8,822 nucleotides of DNA, from positions 1 to 8,822 of the forward strand of contig JAPPPA010000194.1 in assembly GCA_028817755.1 (NCBI GenBank), given 5' to 3'. Source of the DNA: Gammaproteobacteria bacterium. GTDB taxonomy: Bacteria > Pseudomonadota > Gammaproteobacteria > JAPPPA01. Below are positions 5,834 to 8,822 of this stretch, piece after piece. A program made the position numbers and the translations under genes. The notes under the pieces were generated by a model. It was not told the origin of the DNA, did no database searches, and saw only the letters and a program-made list of their open reading frames with translations. Position 1 is the stretch's first letter, and each line of letters starts with the position of its first letter.

Positions 5834-6199
5834 CTAACCAGCAAGCTCAAACGCAGCTTTAAACCAATTAATTTCTGGGGCTTGCGGATTACCCGTCATT
5901 GCCAACACATCAAAACGCCAATCTAGGTTTTGCCATTGTGGCCGTTCAGTAAACAACAAACGGGCCGCCTGAGATAACTTTTTCTGTTTAGCAAAACCGA
6001 CACTGGCAACTGCATCAGCCAATTGATGAGAACGGTATTTCACCTCAACCAAAACCAAGGTTGTTCCGTCCTTCATAACCAAATCAATTTCACCAAAGCG
6101 ACAGCGATACTGACGCTCCAGCGGCTTTAGCCCCTGAGCCTGCAACCAGCGCTCGGCAACCAACTCAGCCTCATCGCCAATAACTTTATTTGCCGCCAA
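5834..6199 (-). CDS. yraN: YraN family protein (UPF0102, endonuclease-like fold)
   Basis: Conserved small cytoplasmic protein with a restriction-endonuclease-like fold. Its function is not established; involvement in DNA repair or recombination is only suggested by the fold. The 121 residues carry the family signature GEIDLVMKDG (36-45) followed by VEVKYRS (51-57), with D39, E52 and K54 in the positions of a nuclease active site, then ASVGFAKQKKL (65-75) and WRFDVLAM (94-101). The start is TTG, not ATG: no in-frame ATG precedes the signature, and AGGTG lies eight bases upstream, inside the end of lpoA. The lpoA stop is three bases before the start, so the genes are surely cotranscribed. The length is typical of the shorter, Pseudomonas-like forms. 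Confidence 0.94.
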   Translation of the reverse strand: MAANKVIGDEAELVAERWLQAQGLKPLERQYRCRFGEIDLVMKDGTTLVLVEVKYRSHQLADAVASVGFAKQKKLSQAARLLFTERPQWQNLDWRFDVLAMTGNPQAPEINWFKAAFELAG

Positions 6200-6202
6200 G
6201 CG

Positions 6203-8110
6203 TTAAGCACCTGGCTTAACAATGTTTGGCAACAACACCGGCTTGCCTTTACGGAAATAAGCCCATACAAGTCGCCGTTGAATCAAACCTTCATCACCGG
6301 CCTCAAGCTGCCCCGTGCCACCAGGGAAAACCCAAGGGAAGCCGGTTTGCCTATCTGCCAAAATCGGCAACACACGCAGTGCATCCGCACCGAGCGCATA
6401 AAAGCGGTCGCGTTTTGCCGTACCACCCGCCTTCAGTATTTCACCCTTCAAGCGCTGATCACGTTGAAGCGGTTGCAAGCTCCAAGGCATCGACGGGAAG
6501 CGAACCCCATTCAAATCCAAGTCAGCCGCAGGATTTTCTTTGCCCGCCCACACGTGAGAAGTGGCATAAACAGGCAGGCCGCTGGCGCGATAAAACTTTA
6601 GCTGCGGGCGTAACGCACGCAAAGCTCGCGGCTGACCCGGCGCAAACACGGCATCCACATCACTCCGGCGACGCGGTTCAAATTCAATATTTCTCGCCAA
6701 CGTGCGCATCATTCGAGCATGGCGCCGCTCGCTTTGATCCAGCAACAAGGCGCGCTGAATGGTATCGCCATAATCCGATTGGCCTGTTGGATAACGCTCT
6801 ACACCGACGACCTTGCCACCGGTTTCAACAAAGCGCTTTTTGAAGGCCTCAACCACGCGATACCCCCAATCACCTTGCGCGGCAATTACCAACGCACGAC
6901 GGTGCCCTTCTCGACTCATGCGCTCAGCAACAATTTCGGCCTCTTGCTCAGGTGACAAAGCTAAAGCTTGAACTTGATAATCAGAGTCAGTGGTCGATAC
7001 TTGGTTTAATGGCAACCAAAGCATTTCAGGTGAAAGCTCCGCGACAAGCAGCTCATCAATCTTCTCTTTCCGCAACGGACCAATGACAGCGAGCCCTGAT
7101 AACTCATCCTGACTAGCAAGCCATTCGGCAGGCGCCGTTTTTTCGGTATCAACGAACTCAAAACGCCCCTTCTCAGAAGCACCACCGGCATACCACGCAG
7201 CTAACAAACCATCACGAACAGAAGCACCAACCGCAGCGTAGCGACCAGACAACGGCAGCAACACCGCAATACGATCAGGGTATGTTTGGCGCAAAGCATG
7301 CGCTTCACGCAACGCTGGCAATAACAAAGCATTCGCGGCATGTAGCGTATTTTGTGCCTGCCACGTATCTAAGGACCTCTCGAACCGCGCAGGCGCGAGC
7401 CACTCTTGCTGTCCGACAAGGGCCAACCTTAACCAGCCCGCGACATCTTGGCTGCTAGTGCGGCGCAAACCTTCGCGCAATAACGACTCGTCGCTACCGA
7501 CCAATAACGGCCATAGCTTCAACTGCCACGCTTGATCACTCTCAGCACCCAATAGCAGTCGGTTCCGCGCCGTAAAATCTTCAATCGCAGAAATAAGCGC
7601 GCCCTGCTCTGCAAATGCGGTCGCACGTACAGCTAAAAACCTTGCACGCAAATCGACATCAACATCAGCCGCCAAAACCAAAGGCAGAACCACCAACGCC
7701 TCACCTGGGCGCCCTTCTTGCAGCAACAAGTCAGCCTGCAACACTGCAGCACGCTCTTGATCCACAGGTGAAAGCAATGTTTGATCAATGGAATCAAACA
7801 CAACTCGAGCACGCAGCACATCTTCATCGTTCAACAAGGCAGACAAACCTCGCACCCGATAGTGCTGAGCCTCAGCATCAGTACGTACATCCGCTAGCGC
7901 GAGCCATTCAGCCGCTGCTTGCTGCCAATCTTCACGCGCCTCAGCAGACTCCGCCGCCACCACACTCCCCTGCGCAACTGGCAGGCTGCTTTCCTGCTGC
8001 GACGGTACGGACGCACAAGCAGCAAGAAACAAGCTAACGGCCACCACCAAAGGCTTTAGGCCCAAGCCAAACACATCAAAAGACGACATAAATACGGACA
8101 AACGTGGCAT
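6203..8110 (-). CDS. lpoA: Penicillin-binding protein activator LpoA (LppC family lipoprotein)
   Basis: Outer-membrane lipoprotein that reaches through the periplasm to activate the bifunctional peptidoglycan synthase PBP1A. The protein has 635 residues, within the family range. It begins with a lipoprotein signal ending in the lipobox LAAC (C32); Ala at +2 rather than Asp fits sorting to the outer membrane. Residues about 50-275 are helical and TPR-like. From about 279 (DRIAVLLPLSGRYAAVG) follows a periplasmic-binding-protein-like domain with RRRSDVDAVF (480-489) and GLPVYATSHVW (511-521), both characteristic of LppC proteins. An alternative ATG at 8089 would give a more ordinary 25-residue signal peptide; neither start has a clear Shine-Dalgarno sequence (a weak TGGG precedes 8110). 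First gene of lpoA-yraN-gmhA, divergent from rsmI. Confidence 0.94.
   Translation of the reverse strand: MPRLSVFMSSFDVFGLGLKPLVVAVSLFLAACASVPSQQESSLPVAQGSVVAAESAEAREDWQQAAAEWLALADVRTDAEAQHYRVRGLSALLNDEDVLRARVVFDSIDQTLLSPVDQERAAVLQADLLLQEGRPGEALVVLPLVLAADVDVDLRARFLAVRATAFAEQGALISAIEDFTARNRLLLGAESDQAWQLKLWPLLVGSDESLLREGLRRTSSQDVAGWLRLALVGQQEWLAPARFERSLDTWQAQNTLHAANALLLPALREAHALRQTYPDRIAVLLPLSGRYAAVGASVRDGLLAAWYAGGASEKGRFEFVDTEKTAPAEWLASQDELSGLAVIGPLRKEKIDELLVAELSPEMLWLPLNQVSTTDSDYQVQALALSPEQEAEIVAERMSREGHRRALVIAAQGDWGYRVVEAFKKRFVETGGKVVGVERYPTGQSDYGDTIQRALLLDQSERRHARMMRTLARNIEFEPRRRSDVDAVFAPGQPRALRALRPQLKFYRASGLPVYATSHVWAGKENPAADLDLNGVRFPSMPWSLQPLQRDQRLKGEILKAGGTAKRDRFYALGADALRVLPILADRQTGFPWVFPGGTGQLEAGDEGLIQRRLVWAYFRKGKPVLLPNIVKPGA
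6208..6212 (-). promoter_or_regulatory. Shine-Dalgarno sequence supporting the TTG start of yraN
   Basis: Minus-strand AGGTG lies within the last codons of lpoA, eight bases before TTG 6199. It supports this rare start codon. Confidence 0.6.
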
Positions 8111-8114
8111 TTAA

Positions 8115-8143
8115 TTAACCCAGCTGTAATTAGCACTTATCAT
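8115..8143 (+). promoter_or_regulatory. Candidate sigma-70 promoter for rsmI
   Basis: TTAACC at 8115-8120 (four of six consensus bases) and TATCAT at 8138-8143 (five of six) are separated by the ideal 17 bases. Transcription would start near 8150, leaving a leader of about 26 bases before the rsmI ATG. Confidence 0.5.
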
Positions 8144-8144
8144 A
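8139..8144 (-). promoter_or_regulatory. Candidate -10 element for lpoA, overlapping that of rsmI
   Basis: Minus-strand TATGAT at 8144-8139 matches the -10 consensus at five of six positions and shares five base pairs with the plus-strand TATCAT. No good -35 box is found at the right distance. Transcription would start near 8131, about 21 bases before ATG 8110 or 42 before ATG 8089. Confidence 0.35.
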
Positions 8145-8175
8145 CCCGCAGCCAAAGACAGGCGCAGCGCAAATC

Positions 8176-8822
8176 ATGACCGAACAAGCAATCTCCACTC
8201 CCGACCAACAAGCTGGCCAACTAGGTACGCTTTATGTTGTCGCCACCCCAATCGGCAATCTGGACGACTTCAGCCCAAGGGCTGTTAATTGCTTAAAGCA
8301 AGTGAGCCTAATTGCCGCAGAAGATACCCGACACAGCCGCAAGCTGCTTGATGCCTGGGGAATTTCAACGCGCCTAACAGCACTCCACGAGCACAACGAA
8401 CAATCAGCTGGCGACCGCTTGCTAGAAAAGCTTCAGGCTGGCGAGGATATCGCTTTGATTTCCGACGCCGGCACCCCACTTATTTCCGATCCGGGTCAGA
8501 AACTACTACCAAAGCTGATAGAGCACGGCATTACCATTTCCCCAGTGCCCGGCGCTTGCGCGATCACCGCCGCACTTAGCGGAGCCGGCTTACCCACTCA
8601 ACCATACTGGTTTGAAGGCTTTTTACCTGCCAAAAGCGGCGATCGTCAGAAACGGCTAGAAGCCCTCGCCAACTTAGAGGCAACCTTGGTTTTTTACGAG
8701 GCCCCTCACCGAATTCAGGAATGCCTTGCTGCACTTGCCGAAGCACTTTCCCCAGAACGCAGGGCTTGTGTTGACAGAGAACTCACTAAGAAATTTGAAG
8801 AAGTTCAGCGGAACACCCTGGG
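8176..8822 (+). CDS. rsmI: 16S rRNA (cytidine(1402)-2'-O)-methyltransferase RsmI, 3' end missing
   Basis: SAM-dependent methyltransferase of the tetrapyrrole-methylase fold that adds the 2'-O-methyl group to C1402 of 16S rRNA, the nucleotide also modified by RsmH. The frame is open from ATG 8176 to the window edge (215 full codons); the family is about 280-290 residues, so about 70 are missing. Motifs: ATPIGNLDD (23-31), AEDTRHS (48-54), ALHEHNE (69-75), SDAGTPLISDPG (96-107), VPGACA (124-129), EGFLPAK (147-153), FYEAPHRI (173-180) and RELTKKFEE (201-209). The Shine-Dalgarno sequence is weak. It is divergent from lpoA, the usual arrangement in gammaproteobacteria. Confidence 0.97.
   Translation, partial: MTEQAISTPDQQAGQLGTLYVVATPIGNLDDFSPRAVNCLKQVSLIAAEDTRHSRKLLDAWGISTRLTALHEHNEQSAGDRLLEKLQAGEDIALISDAGTPLISDPGQKLLPKLIEHGITISPVPGACAITAALSGAGLPTQPYWFEGFLPAKSGDRQKRLEALANLEATLVFYEAPHRIQECLAALAEALSPERRACVDRELTKKFEEVQRNTL

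Noticed and set aside
6226..6843. 205-codon plus-strand ORF opposite lpoA
   Set aside because: Antisense shadow of lpoA; composition is rich in Pro, His and Arg as expected from reading a real gene backwards.
7615..8037. 140-codon plus-strand ORF opposite the lpoA N-terminal domain
   Set aside because: Low-complexity His, Gln and Pro product, no start signal, and antisense to a confident gene.
8111..8118. TTAATTAA palindrome next to the lpoA start
   Set aside because: An eight-base AT-only palindrome is common in intergenic DNA and has no supporting context.

Overview
The window looks like a chromosomal housekeeping region of a gammaproteobacterium. Gene order and protein sequences resemble Pseudomonas and its marine relatives (Cellvibrionales-like), but the genus cannot be fixed by eye. 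Reasons are the murE-ftsI-ftsL-rsmH-mraZ order of the division and cell-wall (dcw) cluster, a DAP-type MurE, an outer-membrane LpoA lipoprotein, and the rsmI / lpoA-yraN-gmhA block that is typical of this class. No mobile element, CRISPR array, tRNA or rRNA gene was seen.

Layout: (1) 1-4864, minus strand: the start of the dcw operon, transcribed right to left as mraZ, rsmH, ftsL, ftsI, murE. murE runs off the left edge about 25-35 codons short of its usual end. All four gene junctions are the same one-base stop/start overlap, TAATG, and three of them have a strong Shine-Dalgarno sequence inside the upstream gene. (2) 4865-5208: a 344-base AT-rich gap holding the likely mraZ promoter and an unusual concentration of AAAGTGG heptamers on both strands, 10-bp-phased TGGGT motifs, a 12-base direct repeat and a 10-bp inverted repeat. 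This is most likely the autoregulatory operator region of MraZ. (3) 5209-8110, minus strand: lpoA, yraN and a GmhA/DiaA-family SIS protein, apparently one operon pointing towards mraZ. (4) 8111-8175: a short divergent promoter region in which one TATCATA element can serve as the -10 in both directions. (5) 8176-8822, plus strand: the first three quarters of rsmI, cut by the right edge.

How the genes work together: MurE makes the peptidoglycan precursor, FtsI (PBP3) cross-links septal peptidoglycan, FtsL connects FtsI/FtsW to the divisome, LpoA activates the bifunctional synthase PBP1A, and MraZ regulates the operon. RsmH and RsmI both methylate the same 16S rRNA nucleotide, C1402 (N4 and 2'-O respectively), so the two C1402 enzymes sit at either side of this window. 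GmhA-type isomerases feed LPS heptose synthesis.

I see no wholly new system. The most unusual part is the mraZ upstream region, together with a MraZ whose two signature motifs both lack the usual glycine.
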